A stretch of 64,000 nt of DNA, taken from assembly GCA_036971475.1 (NCBI GenBank), contig JBAIZL010000003.1, positions 110,099,070 to 110,163,069 of the forward strand, given 5' to 3'. Positions within the stretch are counted from its first letter, which is position 1. The number at the start of each line of letters is the position of its first letter. The translations under genes were made by a program, and so were the position numbers. Below the pieces are notes generated by a model. The model saw nothing but the letters and a program-made list of their open reading frames with translations. It was not told the DNA's origin and made no database searches. This DNA comes from Prosapia bicincta. Lineage: Eukaryota; Arthropoda; Insecta; Hemiptera; Cercopidae. Of this stretch, positions 11,441 to 25,532 are shown one piece after another.

Positions 11441-13370
11441 CATATCCAGAGCTGGAAACTCACCTCACCCACACATCCAGGAAATCGGCGACCCCTTTCT
11501 CGTTTCCGATCCCCTCTTAAAGTCCTTCTGGATAACGCTTTGCCATAGCTTAACTCCCTCCCACATTATTATGACGAGTAATGATTATTCAACAGAACGA
11601 CGTTTTTACAGCTAATTTGTTGTCTTTCTCAAGTCATTTCTAAACTTATGCTTTAAATAAAGAACATCGAAAATGCCCCTGGCTATAACGTACGGCTGTA
11701 ATCGCAGGGACGTTGACGAAGTCCTTTCCTTAAGGCGCAGATGTAAGAATTATTAGAAAAGGACAACAAATTGGTTTTAGAAACGTCGTCATATTAATCA
11801 ATCATTGTAAACTCGTTAAAACAATAGACTTCTTTAATCTAGGAATTAGTTCATCCACAAATATTACTAATTTAAAAGAGAACTCATATCAAAAGAGACC
11901 TAAAGTGAAAAATGAAGAAAACCACAAATACCCAGATATAAAACTGAATTACAGACCAAATTGTTAACAATCTAACTTGGTTTAAACTGGAGATCATTTT
12001 AAGAATTATAAAGCGGTAAAATCTGTATGGATAGATGTTAGGTTGTATGAAGTAATATTTTATTAATTCGACAAATAAAGTTTGCTGTGCTTTATTAGTT
12101 CCATTACCGTAATGAACGTCATTACAATATTCATTGAGTCACAGTTCTTCTGTTAACGTTACCTCAACGTGCCGAATTATTAGTGAAACCGATTCAGTGG
12201 CGCAGTTTGTGACAATTAGCGACGTTTAAATTAAATTCACTGTTTATCTATGTAGCCGTGTATTCTATACGCCTTCACTCAAGGACACGCGATACATATA
12301 TGTTAGGTAAGCACTGGGCTTAATTGGATGTTGTTAGTTTAACAAATGCTACGCCTATCTGTTTATGCAATCGTCTGACAGATTAACGTACAAAGCGTAA
12401 TTAACTTTTGTAGAATTACGTTCTCACATTCGCTCACGTATTGTAAAAAACTCAATAATTTACACCACATTTTGAACAAATATTTTGACAATGGTGGAAA
12501 AATAATTTTTAAATCTAAGTAAATATGAATGATATATTTGGGAAGAAGTAGACAAAATATTTACTTCCTTCTTACTCTCTTATCATTTGCTATCGGCTTT
12601 TTAGACGTAATCTATATTAGAAAAACTATAAATCAATTACCACTAAAAAAGATTATAAATATTTTAATTCTCACACGCGTTTCAGACACTCATATCGTCA
12701 TCAGTGACTACTATGTAGTCCAAATATATTTCATCATGCAAACAATTGCGATTTTTATGTTATTACAAAAATTAGTTTAAACGTAAATGCAACCAAACAA
12801 CCGAAGGTTTACTTAACAAATAACATAAACGGAAATGGTTTAAAGTCAATTACTACTCGGAAAATGTGTATTAAATAATTCAAAGAATTATTTCTAAAGT
12901 ATTTAAAAATTGACTTTCCTTTAGAAGAGTTTTTATTGGTCACCTTTTTGTTAAATTTTATAACTATAGATCTATATTTAACAAAAAGAAGTTGCATTGA
13001 CTATTTATTTACTTGCAGTAGATATGTTTTCATATTACGTAATACTAATAAATATCAGAAATATTATCACTAAATTAAAATGTTTCCATTAAATGAAAAT
13101 TATGTATATTTTCTCTGTATTTATGAAGGTTGTACCCTTCAGTTCTTCAAAAACGTGTATTAAAAATAAATTGTTTTGACAATGTCACTAAAGTCATCCT
13201 ATTACAAAATCTGCCATATGTCCACAGCACCATTGTTTTACAGCTTTATGGCTGTAATTATTAGGATATCTCTAATTTTCCTACTCAGGGCCTTGTTTGG
13301 CACACCCTATTCTTTAAATATGCAGTGTTTATTTACATTATAAATATTAATGATAAATATTATATTCATA
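11441..13370. other. AT-rich intergenic region without recognised gene
   Basis: No gene is recognised. The only structured item is an isolated hammerhead-like remnant on the minus strand at about 12675-12704: CTGATGA box (12698-12704), then GAAACGCGT (12675-12683), without its inverted partner. Open frames at 12529-12780 and 12809-12997 have AT-driven composition and no recognisable domain. Confidence 0.35.
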
Positions 13371-13700
13371 TAATAAATAAATAAATATATATATAATATG
13401 TTTTCTTGTATATAATAAATAAATAAATATATATAATATGTTTTCTTGTATATATTAAAAAACAACAGATTATTCAAATACAAGTATTATTTATTAATTT
13501 TTATTCAACATTTTTCGTTGCTAAACAGTATCAACTACATCATAAATGAATAATATAATATTGTAAGATATCAAATACACACACACGCATATATGTATAC
13601 ATACATACATTATAAATAATAAAGATTGAAGTTATATTTACGAAAATAAATAAATATATCGAACTCTTGTTGCTGTTCATGAAGAAATGGTTGTTAATCA

Positions 13701-13788
13701 CTTATTACACTTTTCCTATTACTTGCGACCAGATTTTTTGTTTACTTACCAAACATTCTGGTCGCAAGTAATAGCTAAAGTGCAATAA
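13701..13788. repeat. Perfect-arm palindrome
   Basis: CTATTACTTGCGACCAG (13716-13732) and CTGGTCGCAAGTAATAG (13758-13774) form near-perfect inverted arms of about 30 bp around a T-rich loop. The same arm occurs once at 45625-45655, next to a hammerhead-like motif of the AACGTT family, so this is probably the terminus of that family. Confidence 0.6.
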
Positions 13789-13809
13789 TCAAATGTACAT
13801 ATATATATC

Positions 13810-14086
<277 letters not shown>

Positions 14087-14229
14087 GTACGTGTTTGTTT
14101 GTGTGTTTGAGTATGCGTTTAGGTGTGTGTGTGTATATATCAAAACAACTGGCAATATTCGAATACAAGAACTATTTATTAATTTTTATTACTCAAAGAT
14201 TTACGAAGGCAAAATGTTCCAAATAATAT

Positions 14230-15225
14230 AGAATGAATAATGCAAGATATAAAACATATGTTACATTAGAGTCGGCGTCGTTGTTGCCAAATTTATTACT
14301 ATATTGCCTAGTTCATCTTGTTGCCGTAGGCTTATAGACATAGAATGTAATATCAAATTTGGATCGTATTATTATTTGTTCATTTGTAATTTGTTGTTAA
14401 TACTATATGTATATTTTTTGAGTACTTCATATATGTTCATTCCTAATTCTTTATTAATTTCTTCTACAGGTTTCATATTTTCTCTATTTGGACATTTGTG
14501 GTTATTATTAATACAATGATTTGCATTATATACATATATTGCGCATTGATGTTTGCTAAAGTTTGGCGAATAGCTACTGATTTTTTAATGGTGAACACAT
14601 ACAGCAAATACGGTTAAACTACATCTATAAATATATCATAACAAATTAAAATGGGTCAGGTTATAGTATACTAACGTTTTTTTAGTCGTGAGCAATCTAG
14701 CATGTTTACAAAATCGTTTTCAGATATTTCTTTTAAACACCATGATTTTTAAAGACACATTTATATATTATTTTCTTGTAGGCAACTCTTTAATACTTTT
14801 TCTAAATCTCTAAATAATTTTATTTATTTGACTAATTCTTAACTTTATCATCTATTCAGAACTGTTGTCTTAGAGGCAGCACTTGGATCTTCATTCCAAA
14901 ATTGTAAACAACCTAAAACGCTATCATTACTTTATAAATAAAAAACACAATTTAAGGAATCTAAACAAGAAATTTTTATAAAATTAATTATGTTGTATCA
15001 GTATAAAAAAATCTCACTTTTTGAAAACTTAACTTGTAGGAATTAATTACTTAAATATTAATCATGCAATGAAATTACAATCCTATACTCAATTCTAACT
15101 ACAATCCTAATAGATTTGAAGAAAATAATTTGAAATTGTTAACTAATTTTATAATATATTGAAAAACACAATTCCTGTACGTTGTTATACTAGCTTCTCA
15201 TAAATAAGTAGTATTAAAAAAAATT
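14230..15225. other. AT-rich region without recognised gene
   Basis: A decayed repeat arm continues to about 14260 (GAATACAAGAACTATTTATT, as at 13470). Beyond it I see no coding, tandem repeat or inverted repeat. Confidence 0.35.
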
Positions 15226-15538
15226 TAAGTAAATTCCTACTTAGGTTAACAAAGAAACATTATACTTTAGCTACCCTAGAGTACAGTTTTGATATTGTGT
15301 GGTAACCATGGCAACAGTTTAATGTTGTTCAATGGAGGTTTCGACGACAACCAGTTGGGGAGAAAAATTCATATACATTTTTGAGAAATATACTTCTAAG
15401 TATTGGAAAGTTGGCCCAGTGCCAAGGGTCTAGACCTCGAACATGAAGATTCTCAGTTTGAATCCGGCTGAACCCCACAAATTTAAAAGTTATTTATTGA
15501 ATAAATATTGGAAAAACTTGTATTAACATCACAAAGGT

Positions 15539-15740
15539 AAAAGTCAAAATAGTGAACTCAAAATCTCACTAAAGTATTAGTTTTTAATAAACAAACATAC
15601 AACAAACTAGTTTCGGCGAAAATGTCGCCTTCTTCAGTGCTTGGCTACTACTAAGGAAGGCGACATCGTCGCTGAAACTAGTTTGTTTATTAAAAACTAA
15701 TTTTTGGTGAGATTTTGAGTTCACTATTATGACTTTTACT
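15539..15740. mobile_element. Palindromic PLE-like element, ACTAGT family
   Basis: The outer ends are AAAGTCAAAATAGTGAACTC and its complement GAGTTCACTATTATGACTTT. Inside are GTTTTTAATAAACAAAC inverted pairs. Both arms carry a stem-loop plus GAAACTAGTTTG. It is inserted in a family B copy. Related palindromes are at 4333-4602 and 28490-28760. Confidence 0.65.
15605..15637 (-). ncRNA. Hammerhead-ribozyme-like motif
   Basis: On the minus strand: CTGAAGA (15637-15631), one extra A, GGCGA, loop CATTT, TCGCC (5 bp perfect stem), GAA (15614-15612), self-complementary ACTAGT (15611-15606), then T. A 4 bp stem I is possible (AGCA with TGTT, one wobble). Position 7 of the hammerhead core tolerates A in known ribozymes; the extra unpaired A is the main departure. 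Confidence 0.45.
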
Positions 15741-16365
15741 TCTGCGAATAGTTCTCACTACCTAAGCACTAATTAACTAAATGTATTAACAACGATGTTC
15801 ATCCACTGTAGATTTTAAAGAATGTATTGGAACTTGATTGGATAAATAAAACCTCATTTTATTAAAGATTGAAAATTGTACACGATATATATCAAGAGAG
15901 TGTGAGCAAATAAAAGGAATTTAATTTAAGTTATTTATAAGAATAAAACAATTTGAGTCTGATTATTAATGTTTACCTATTTTATATTATCTATACATTT
16001 TTTAAATTGTTTTCGTGCCTCAAAATAAATGAAAAATATTCTGAAGTGAAAATGTCTTTCTGATATACTTGTTTAAATATTCATAGATATAATATAAATT
16101 AAGCAACTTAGCTATGGCAACATTAACAACCTTCATATCATTTCACTTACATTGGTTATAACGATAGGAGCGCCTTGGTCACAGCCCCCAATCAGGCGGA
16201 TGCCCCAGGGCTTCTGTTCATGGGCGCGTTTGAGGTTAACCGTGAATGTCCGAGACCTGGGTTCATTCATATTGTCCAAGCTGTGTTCCTTGAGTCAAAG
16301 GTATGCAATTAATTCACACTGGGAAACCTAATAAGCGACTTACTGTTTACAGGGTGTTTATTTTA

Positions 16366-18042
<1,677 letters not shown>

Positions 18043-18187
18043 AAAATTATGTCTTTATAAAGAAAACCGTTGTCTAATATTCGGAGTACATTAGGCTTGG
18101 CTATATTTATTAACAGGCGAAACAGAGCGGGATAAATATACCAGAAATATAATGACAAAATAAATAAACAAATCAATAACCGCACAC

Positions 18188-18368
18188 GAACTCACAAAAC
18201 TATATACTTTACTATCATACTCGTTTCAATGACTTATGTGATCAACATCAGTAACACTACTGTTTTACAACTGTAACACAATTTGTAGAAGTGTCACTGA
18301 TGACGATGATGATGACTTAAGTCATTGAAACGCGTATGATAATAGATTATATTGTTTTGTGAGTTGTT
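18188..18368. mobile_element. Palindromic PLE-like element, ACGCGT family
   Basis: The arms AACTCACAAAACTATATACT / ATTATATTGTTTTGTGAGTT and ATCATACTCGTTTCAATGAC / GTCATTGAAACGCGTATGAT are inverted copies. Both carry GAAACG(A/C)GTATGAT after a stem-loop. The spacer is about 50 bp. Confidence 0.65.
18292..18341 (+). ncRNA. Hammerhead-ribozyme-like motif
   Basis: CTGATGA (18297-18303) is followed by CGATGAT, then stem GATGAC-TTAA-GTCATT (18311-18326), GAA (18327-18329), self-complementary ACGCGT (18330-18335), and A. TGTCA (18292-18296) pairs with TGATA (18337-18341) as a 5 bp stem I with one G-U pair. The seven bases between core box and stem look like expansion of a GAT triplet and would disrupt catalysis. 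Confidence 0.4.
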
Positions 18369-18379
18369 TATTTGTTTAT

Positions 18380-18853
18380 ACCCTTAACTCACAAGTAAGA
18401 TCAATTATTACTTTAAAATAAATACGATTTGTAAAACTGGTTATAGATTTTTATACGACATGCACTTGAAATCATTTATTATTCAAATCTTAGCAGGCTG
18501 TAAAATTTTAGAAAGTATTTTTCTTTAGGGTAAAATTTAAAATACGAATGGAGACCAATAGAATATGCTTCAGATGAATTACAATTGTATGCTATTAATT
18601 AATCCTGTTGTGTGAATATTTTAACAAAACACTCTGATTCACGTATCTGTGACAAAGAATAATCACGACATTTATTGATTTACCAATCAGTATTTTTATT
18701 GTTATATCTGTGTTGATTGATGAGAAAGTTAATCGAATGGGTTTACCTTTTATAACACGTTACTTCTCATGATACAGATAACTAATGATACGTAACAAGG
18801 TTGTAATAACAATGAATTAGTATTTGTTTATTTAATGTTTATTGAGGTTAGGA

Positions 18854-18884
<31 letters not shown>

Positions 18885-20090
18885 CCTCCCCTATTCATCA
18901 ATCTCCTTTTGTGTTTATATGTTGTACATGTTTTGATCAAATATTTATAGTTTCATAATATTGCATTCAATTAACTTTAGTAACTAAAACTTCTCACCTA
19001 AAATATGAATACATTATAATTTTTTTATTAAAAATGTATGTACGCAGAAAAGAGTTACTAACATCTTGTTATATTAAATTCAAATTTGATTCAAAACTAT
19101 ATTTATAATTGACATTCTGTACATTTTTATTGTCAACAATTGTAACTTTTCAGTATTTTATAGTTATTTATATGATTACGATGGCATTGAAATATTGACT
19201 GGTGAGTAAAACTATTGCTAAGCGTATGTTAAAAAAGTGTCTAATGCAGTACAAAATTAGGTTATTTCTCAATGTAAGTACTATATTTTAAAAATAAAGT
19301 ATGTTTTTTCACTAGGTTTAAGAGATTACAATTTCAATCCTATTGAATTCAACATAAAAGGTTTAAGAGGATATAGATTTGTAAAAACGATTATATTCTT
19401 TAAACTTTAAAGTCGTTAATTTAGATTTAATTATGAGTTTTTTTTAATGGGGAAAAACTTTAATTAGGATATCAAAAGAAATGTGACCCAAACTAGAAAT
19501 TCGTTTCAGTTTAGGAATCTTAATATAAATATGTTTAGAGTTAAAATTTGTTTTGTAACGGTATCTGTCTTTTTTATTAATATTTTAATTTTTATTTAAT
19601 TTATTTTAATTGGTCAATATACAGCTAACTCAAAACCTTTTTGTTGTTTTGCTCGAAAATCTAACAAACTTTAAGAAAAAATCGGTAGATTTATATGTTT
19701 CGTAATGTACCTACGAGATGTTTTGATGCATCTACATTATAGGCTTTAGTGTACAAATATTGATAAACAAGAAATACTTAAGAAATTGTGACTGTTACAA
19801 GTATTTTTATATACTTTGGGTTTATTAAAATTTAAATACCATTAATATTGTAACAGAATTTATTTTGTCGAGTTTAAGATTAATTTTTTGAAAGCATTTT
19901 TTTCAAATATGTAAAACGAAACGTTTCGAAGACTTGTTACCAAACCTTTCGTCGTTGGTTTTGATTTTCAGCTAGATATGCTTGCTTATGTGAGCAACTA
20001 TATGGAATATTGTTGTAGCCAACTACCAAACTAAATATTTAATGAAAAAAAGCCTGCATATAATCCGAGATTAACGATAAATACAACGAA
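18380..20090. other. AT-rich intergenic region without recognised gene
   Basis: It holds a short CT run at about 18855-18885. I see no coding and no matches to the dispersed families of this window, so it may be unique sequence. Confidence 0.35.
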
Positions 20091-20099
20091 ATCCTTGAC

Positions 20100-20405
20100 C
20101 GTTATCACAGATATCCACTATGACGCCTAGAGTAGTACGGGACCTCCTCTCCCGAAATAGGACTTCCCCAGGGAACACAGCTTGGACTTGTACACTCACA
20201 ACTTACACTTAGAGCGAGGAACGGTCGCGCAACATTGCACTATTGTGGGTGACACTACCACTTGCCTATTGTAAACTACTCTTAGAAATAATCGCTTAAT
20301 CGCAGACTGGCCGTGCGTCCCGCCAGCCGATCAGCTGTTCCCCCTCCCTCCGCGCCGTGCGCCGCCCCGCCTCTACCGCTGCAGCAGCCTCGCGATAAAT
20401 TAAAA
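20100..20405 (-). promoter_or_regulatory. CpG- and GC-rich patch, possible promoter/5' exon
   Basis: GC content rises abruptly, with many CpG dinucleotides (GCGCCGTGCGCCGCCCCGCC at about 20360). Read on the minus strand, an initiator-like CCAGTC lies near 20307. A good splice-donor match AGT|GTAAGTTG follows near 20207, as expected of a short non-coding first exon. No ATG-initiated protein is recognised and no downstream exon could be paired. It may equally be an unrelated GC-rich retroelement relic. Confidence 0.3.
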
Positions 20406-20689
20406 GTGTAACATTTCCGCAAAGAGGATTTCCCGTCTGATACAAACGTCAGGACAAAATACGAGATTGCTTAAACGTGCACTAGAAGAATTCTATTGCT
20501 AAGTTAACCTAGGCCTTAATATGGGGCAGTGTTTAAATTATTATTACGAAAACTAATTATTACATATTTTAAAAATGTACTCAAAATATTTTTCAAAGTA
20601 TTACGAATTTTAAAGTGATCAAACTGGAAATTGCAAAATGTTTCCACCACTACTGTTTAATCTAAGGTTGTGTTCAGTTCGAACTGTAT

Positions 20690-21945
20690 TGCAAAATAAA
20701 ATTATAGTCTACTGGATTATGTAGTTTTGTTTATATCAAACTAATACATCAGCGGTATTGCAAAATAAAATTATACTGAATGAAATAGATATGTTTCTAT
20801 CGATCTAACATATCCGCAATATTGAAAAATAAAATTATACTGGATTAAATAGATAGTTTATATCGATCTAACATATCAGCGATATTGCAAAATAAAATTA
20901 TACTGGATTAAATAGAGAGTTTATATCGATCTAACATAAGGGCGATGTTGCAAAATAAACATACACTGAATGAAATAGATATGTTTATATCGATATCACA
21001 TATTTGCGATATTCTAAAATAAAATTACACTTAATTAAATAGAAAGTTTATATCTAACTAACATATTAGCGATATTGCAAAATACAATTACACTAAATTA
21101 AATAAAGAGTTTATATCTGTATCACATATCGGCGGTATTGCAAAATAAAATTACACTGAATGAAATATGTTTATATCGATCTAACATATCAGCGATAATG
21201 CAAAATAAAATTACACTTACTAAATAGATAATTTATTCGATATTACAAAATAAAATTACACTGAATGAAATAGATATGTTTATATCGACCTAACATATCA
21301 GCGATATTCCAAAGTAAAATTAAACTTAATTAAATAGATAGTTTATATCTATCTAATATAACAGTGATATTTCAAAATAAAATTACACAAAATTAAGTAG
21401 ATATTTATATCGATCTAACATAAAAGAGATATTCCAAAATAAATTTACACCTAATTAAATAGTTAGTTTATATCGATCTAACACGGGGGCGATATTGCAA
21501 GATAAAATTACACTAAAAGAAATAGATATGTTTATATCGACCTAACATATTTGCGATATTTTAAAATAAAATTACATTTAATTAAACCGATATGCTTATA
21601 TCGATCTAACATGTCAGCGATATTCCAAAATAAAATTACACTTATTTAAAAAGATAGTATATATCGATCAACCATGAGGGCGATATTGCAAAATAAAATT
21701 ATACTGAATGAAATAGATATGTTTATATCGGTATCACATATTTGCGATATTCTAAAATAAAATTACACTTCATTAAAAATATAGTTTATATCGAACTAAC
21801 ATATCAGCGATATTCCAAAATAAAATTACACTTAATAAATAGATAGTTTATATCGATATAACAGATCAGTGATATTACTAAATAAAATAACCCTTAATTA
21901 AATTGATAGTTTATATCGATCTAACACATAAACGATCATGCAAAA
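20690..21945. repeat. Diverged ~63 bp tandem array
   Basis: About twenty units share GCGATATTGCAAAATAAAAT, TACACT(G/T)AAT(G/T)AAATAGATA and TTTATATCGATCTAACATAT. Units differ by substitutions and small indels throughout, in contrast with the homogeneous array at 16366. Two unit types seem to alternate (TTGCAAAAT and TTCCAAAAT or TTCTAAAAT forms). The conserved word TATATCGAT(C/A)TAACA may be a selected or structural element. No coding. Confidence 0.9.
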
Positions 21946-22125
21946 GTAAATAATGGCTGTTTGTGTATGTTTGGGTGTGTGTTTATGTTTGGGTGTGTGT
22001 TTATGTTTGAGTGTGTGTGTGTAGGTGAATACAATATAATAAAAATATTTTTAAATACCCTAATACCACAAAAATAATCTTATTATTTATATTTATAATT
22101 TAATATTTAATTATATTAAATTGAG

Positions 22126-22130
<5 letters not shown>

Positions 22131-22181
<51 letters not shown>
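22131..22181. repeat. (TA)n microsatellite
   Basis: A pure TA run follows a GTGTGTTTATGTTTGG-type simple stretch at 21960-22022. Confidence 0.9.
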
Positions 22182-22185
<4 letters not shown>

Positions 22186-22189
22186 GGAT

Positions 22190-22820
22190 GTACAATTAAT
22201 TCTGACTATTTCTGTGGAATTAATGTTTTGCCAATATTTTTATTGTAACCAATATACATAATAAATTAATTCTTTAAGCGTTAATGTTTAACGTATCCCA
22301 TAAATCTTATACCAAGTATTTAATGCAAGATAAATCTAATAATCTTTTTAAAAACATAAGTAAGTTCCATTAAATATACTGGAGACGGATAGAGCTGGCG
22401 TCATAATTCAGCTGTTCGCGGGTCATTTCATCCGGTATTTACGTCCTTCGGCGATATTACAGAAATGTCTTCCAGTTTTATAGTAAAATAAATAGCCTGT
22501 CCGTCACTCGAGATGTTTCGTCTGCACGCATGCGAATAAATTTAATCAATTTTCAAAAGTCCGACTGTTTTGAAAATACCGGCGAGGGTATCGACCCATT
22601 GGGACTGGGTCCAAATCCGTTGCGTTGTAACACTATAGCTGTGTAATGTGGCAATAAGCAGAAACATTTTGCAACTGTTCCAATGTCGGCGAGAGGGGGC
22701 AAGGTTTACACTGCTGTTATAGCTGTTATGGGTAAACCACTGGGAAACTAAAGCCATACGAGAGAATTGTCTGAAATGATTATACTAGAACAACTCGGAC
22801 CAACTGAGGTGTATTTTTCA
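22190..22820. other. Unassigned region of moderate GC
   Basis: 22380-22760 has balanced composition, unlike its AT-rich flanks. A minus-strand open frame covers 22542-22757 (about 70 codons). The predicted peptide shows no domain, signal peptide or splice context that I recognise, so I leave it uncalled. Confidence 0.3.
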
Positions 22821-22821
22821 G

Positions 22822-22844
22822 TTCCTTCTATTAGTTCACACTTT

Positions 22845-22916
<72 letters not shown>

Positions 22917-23082
22917 TGATACGTATTCCTTCACGGATGGAAAAATATGATGAATAGTTATAATCTGGAGTACATCCGTTCATATAATCCGTACAATCGC
23001 AGTTCCGACGTTTCGCTAGAATCTCATCCAGCATTGACGAGGTGAACCCAATAACAGTTTCAACAGTTGTATTATAACTATT

Positions 23083-23170
<88 letters not shown>

Positions 23171-23545
23171 ATTTATATATTCATCCACTCAAGTTCAAAT
23201 ACATTTTTGCAGACTTGTAGTGGATGACACTTGTTGTTAATATAGTTTTTTTTTAATATTAATTTATTTCTTAATTTAATAATGAACTAATTTTAACTTT
23301 ATATGTACATTATATATATATATACATAAACCTTTCACAAAACGGGAAAATTAAGAAATATTTTTATTTCGTCATATTTGGCTTAAAATAAGTGATACAA
23401 TATGATGTCATAAAACAGCTGATTTTATGTTAGAGGTTATGTGGTGAAACAGCTGTTTAAAAGAATAGTTTATGTTACTTTATTTATAATAACTGCAATT
23501 ATTTAACAAAATAAACATTTTTCTTTGTTGATCTAAGTAGATCTT
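22822..23545 (-). mobile_element. Dispersed repeat family A copy, split by a palindrome
   Basis: The tail complement TTCCTTCTATTAGTTCACAC starts at about 22825. A TA run follows, then a 170 bp palindrome inside the TA run, a second TA run, a GA run (23138-23167), and the rest of family A (ATCCACTCAAGTTCAAATAC, AACAGCTGATTTTATG) to about 23545. As at 7174, the insertion lies within the TA tract. Confidence 0.65.
22915..23090. mobile_element. Palindromic element with GATGAATAGTTATAAT ends
   Basis: GATGAATAGTTATAAT (about 22951) and ATTATAACTATTCATC (about 23071) are inverted. Between them, on the minus strand, lies CTGGATGAGATTCTAGCGAAACGTCGG, which resembles a decayed hammerhead-like motif (TGATGAG-like box, GAAACG). 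The overlapping 85-codon open frame is probably incidental. Confidence 0.45.
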
Positions 23546-23574
23546 TCTTTGTAAAACGTTCGTTGATATCCCTT

Positions 23575-23768
23575 GTTTATTTTAAATAAATAAAACCTCT
23601 TAGCCACAAAAAAAAACTTTTATTTAAACCCTTATGTACATTTCGATTATAAAGCAATTGTCTTCGAGGGATTTATTGCAAGAATAACTCTGTCATACAA
23701 GTAGTTGTTCTTTGTAATCGATATATGCGTAAGGATTTAAATAAAAGTTTTTGTGGTTAAGAGGTTAA
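23575..23768. mobile_element. Palindromic PLE-like element, ATGTACAT family
   Basis: The left arm has AAAACCTCTTAGCCACAAA and ACTTTTATTTAAACCCTTAT; the right arm has their complements ending TTTGTGGTTAAGAGGTT. On the minus strand the left arm reads ATAATCGAAATGTACATAAG, the GAA plus self-complementary word seen at 33851. It is directly beside a family A end. Confidence 0.55.
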
Positions 23769-23919
23769 AATAGAATATGTAGTGTTAGAAAAGAAATGGT
23801 TTATCAAAGGTCAAATGCCTGAACAGATTAAAAAAGGAATCTAAAGCAAGACTAAATTAGAAAAGTTACAGACACAGCTTGTAAACTTATTCCAAACAAG
23901 TAATAAAAATTGTTTTAAA

Positions 23920-24657
23920 TGTCACGTCAATTCCTACTCATGTCAACAACAAAATTTTATGAAGAAGTGTACACACACTCACAAAACATTTTTTGATGAA
24001 TAAAAATACGGTTTATTCTTGGGTCGAGAATAACTCATTTAATAAAAATTCGGCAAAAATATTTATTCAACAAAGAAAAATTGTATTTTAGTTATTTTTT
24101 TATAATTACAATTGATATAAATATGTGTATACATATGAGAGAATCACAATAGTAAGTGGGAAAATAGAAAGCGAATTTCTTTGAAATTTTCCATTTCCCT
24201 CTCTAAACAGTATGTGGTGTTGGAATATTACTTTTGTTTATTACTATCTAATTGCTTTATTAATTTTCATTTCTAATTAAATTACAGTTATCTATAATTT
24301 CTCATTCTATCCATCTCTTGTAATGCTTCATTATTACAAGGAAACTTTCTCTTATAATTTCGTATACATCTTTAAGTAATAAATGATTAGATATAGAAGA
24401 GCTTGCTCAGAGCTAAAGTGCTGTATTTCGAACATATATTCATTTAGTTCGAATCTGACTAGAATTACAAATTGTTTAACATTAACTAATGAATAAATAT
24501 TGAAAAAATCTGTATTTACATCGATTTTCATCCACTACAGGTTTAAAAAAATGTATTTGAGCTTGATTGGATAAATAAAAACGTATTTTATTAACAATTG
24601 AAAATTCTTACAAGATATATAATAAGAGAGTGTGAAATAATATAATAAATTGAAAAA
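23920..24657 (+). mobile_element. Dispersed repeat family B copy
   Basis: Head GTCAATTCCTACTCATGTC, an apparent ~110 bp insertion, then AACAAAGAAAAATTGTATTT, the TAAGTGGGAAAATAG block, ACATCTTTAAGTAAT, a tRNA-like segment near 24400-24470 (TTGCTCAGAGC and TAGTTCGAATC), and the common 3' block and tail. It is colinear with the copy at 171-948. Confidence 0.6.
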
Positions 24658-24659
24658 TT

Positions 24660-25530
24660 ATGAATTACTAAAGAAAGAAAATAAATAAATAGAACGTGCT
24701 CCAAAATTATATCACTTCTTCCAAATATTATACCTAAGAACTATTTTGTAACTTCAGTAGTTGACATATGATGACCCGAGTGATTGATTTCTCCAGATAT
24801 GCTATTGCGAAAGTATTTGCTTCTGTTTTCAACTTTTAGATAGTACACTCCACCGTAACAAATATGTAAAGCTTTACTTAGTAGCACTTACTTTTCGACT
24901 AAAAAAACATACACTTACAGTCTCACAAACAAATGCGCCACAGATCAAAATGGCGAAATAATTTTAAAAAAACATGGAATTAGGTTTTCCTGCCAAAGTT
25001 AGTTTAGGAAGAGTTTTTATTATTTTCGTCGATAGGTTTATGTTTGCAAAATTGATAATTTTGATAAATATATAGTTAACTCTACATAGTTGAATAGGGT
25101 TGTATTTTTAAATTATTTGCGTCTCCTTTCAACTTCAGCTACTAATAATTAATACCTTTATATTTCAACAAATTTGTAAACTCTTGCTAATAGTATCACT
25201 TACTTTCGACATTCAAACACTGCCGCTGTCATACAGATTATCCAAAACACAAAACCTTTGTAAATGCAATTACAAAATGGGCTACTCCGCACAAAACCTC
25301 AACAGACAATCAAACCCAACAGCACAGCGAAGACATAGCAACTCCGCTTGAGTATAGGCCTATACTAACATGAGGTTCATGCCCCGGTATCTATATAGGC
25401 CAAATAGTAAGGTCGTTTCATACATGATACCAAGAATACATTAAAGCATTTGTAAACCTTAACATTCAATCAAACTTTGATGAACACTTCGTAACCACAA
25501 ACCGTAAACATCAAATCTAAAAAGTAAATA
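24660..25530. other. AT-rich region without recognised gene
   Basis: No coding, tandem array or known dispersed family is recognised. It may be unique sequence. Confidence 0.3.
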
Positions 25531-25532
25531 AA

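Larger units (their letters stand above)
15228..15922 (+). mobile_element. Dispersed repeat family B copy, split by a palindrome
   Basis: Landmarks in order: head AAATTCCTACTTAGGTTAAC, GTGGTAACCATGGCAACAG at about 15301, a tRNA-like segment 15405-15475 (box-A-like TTGGCCCAGTGCC, box-B-like AGTTTGAATCC), then the 3' block with GAACTTGATTGGATAAATAA and tail AGAGAGTGTGAGCAAATAA. A 200 bp palindrome (15539-15740) interrupts it just before the CATCCACT word. The tRNA-like part points to Pol III ancestry. Confidence 0.65.

Noticed and set aside
22831..23088. 85-codon minus-strand frame ending in tyrosine-isoleucine repeats
   Set aside because: It spans a short palindromic element and a TA run; no homologous frame is expected.
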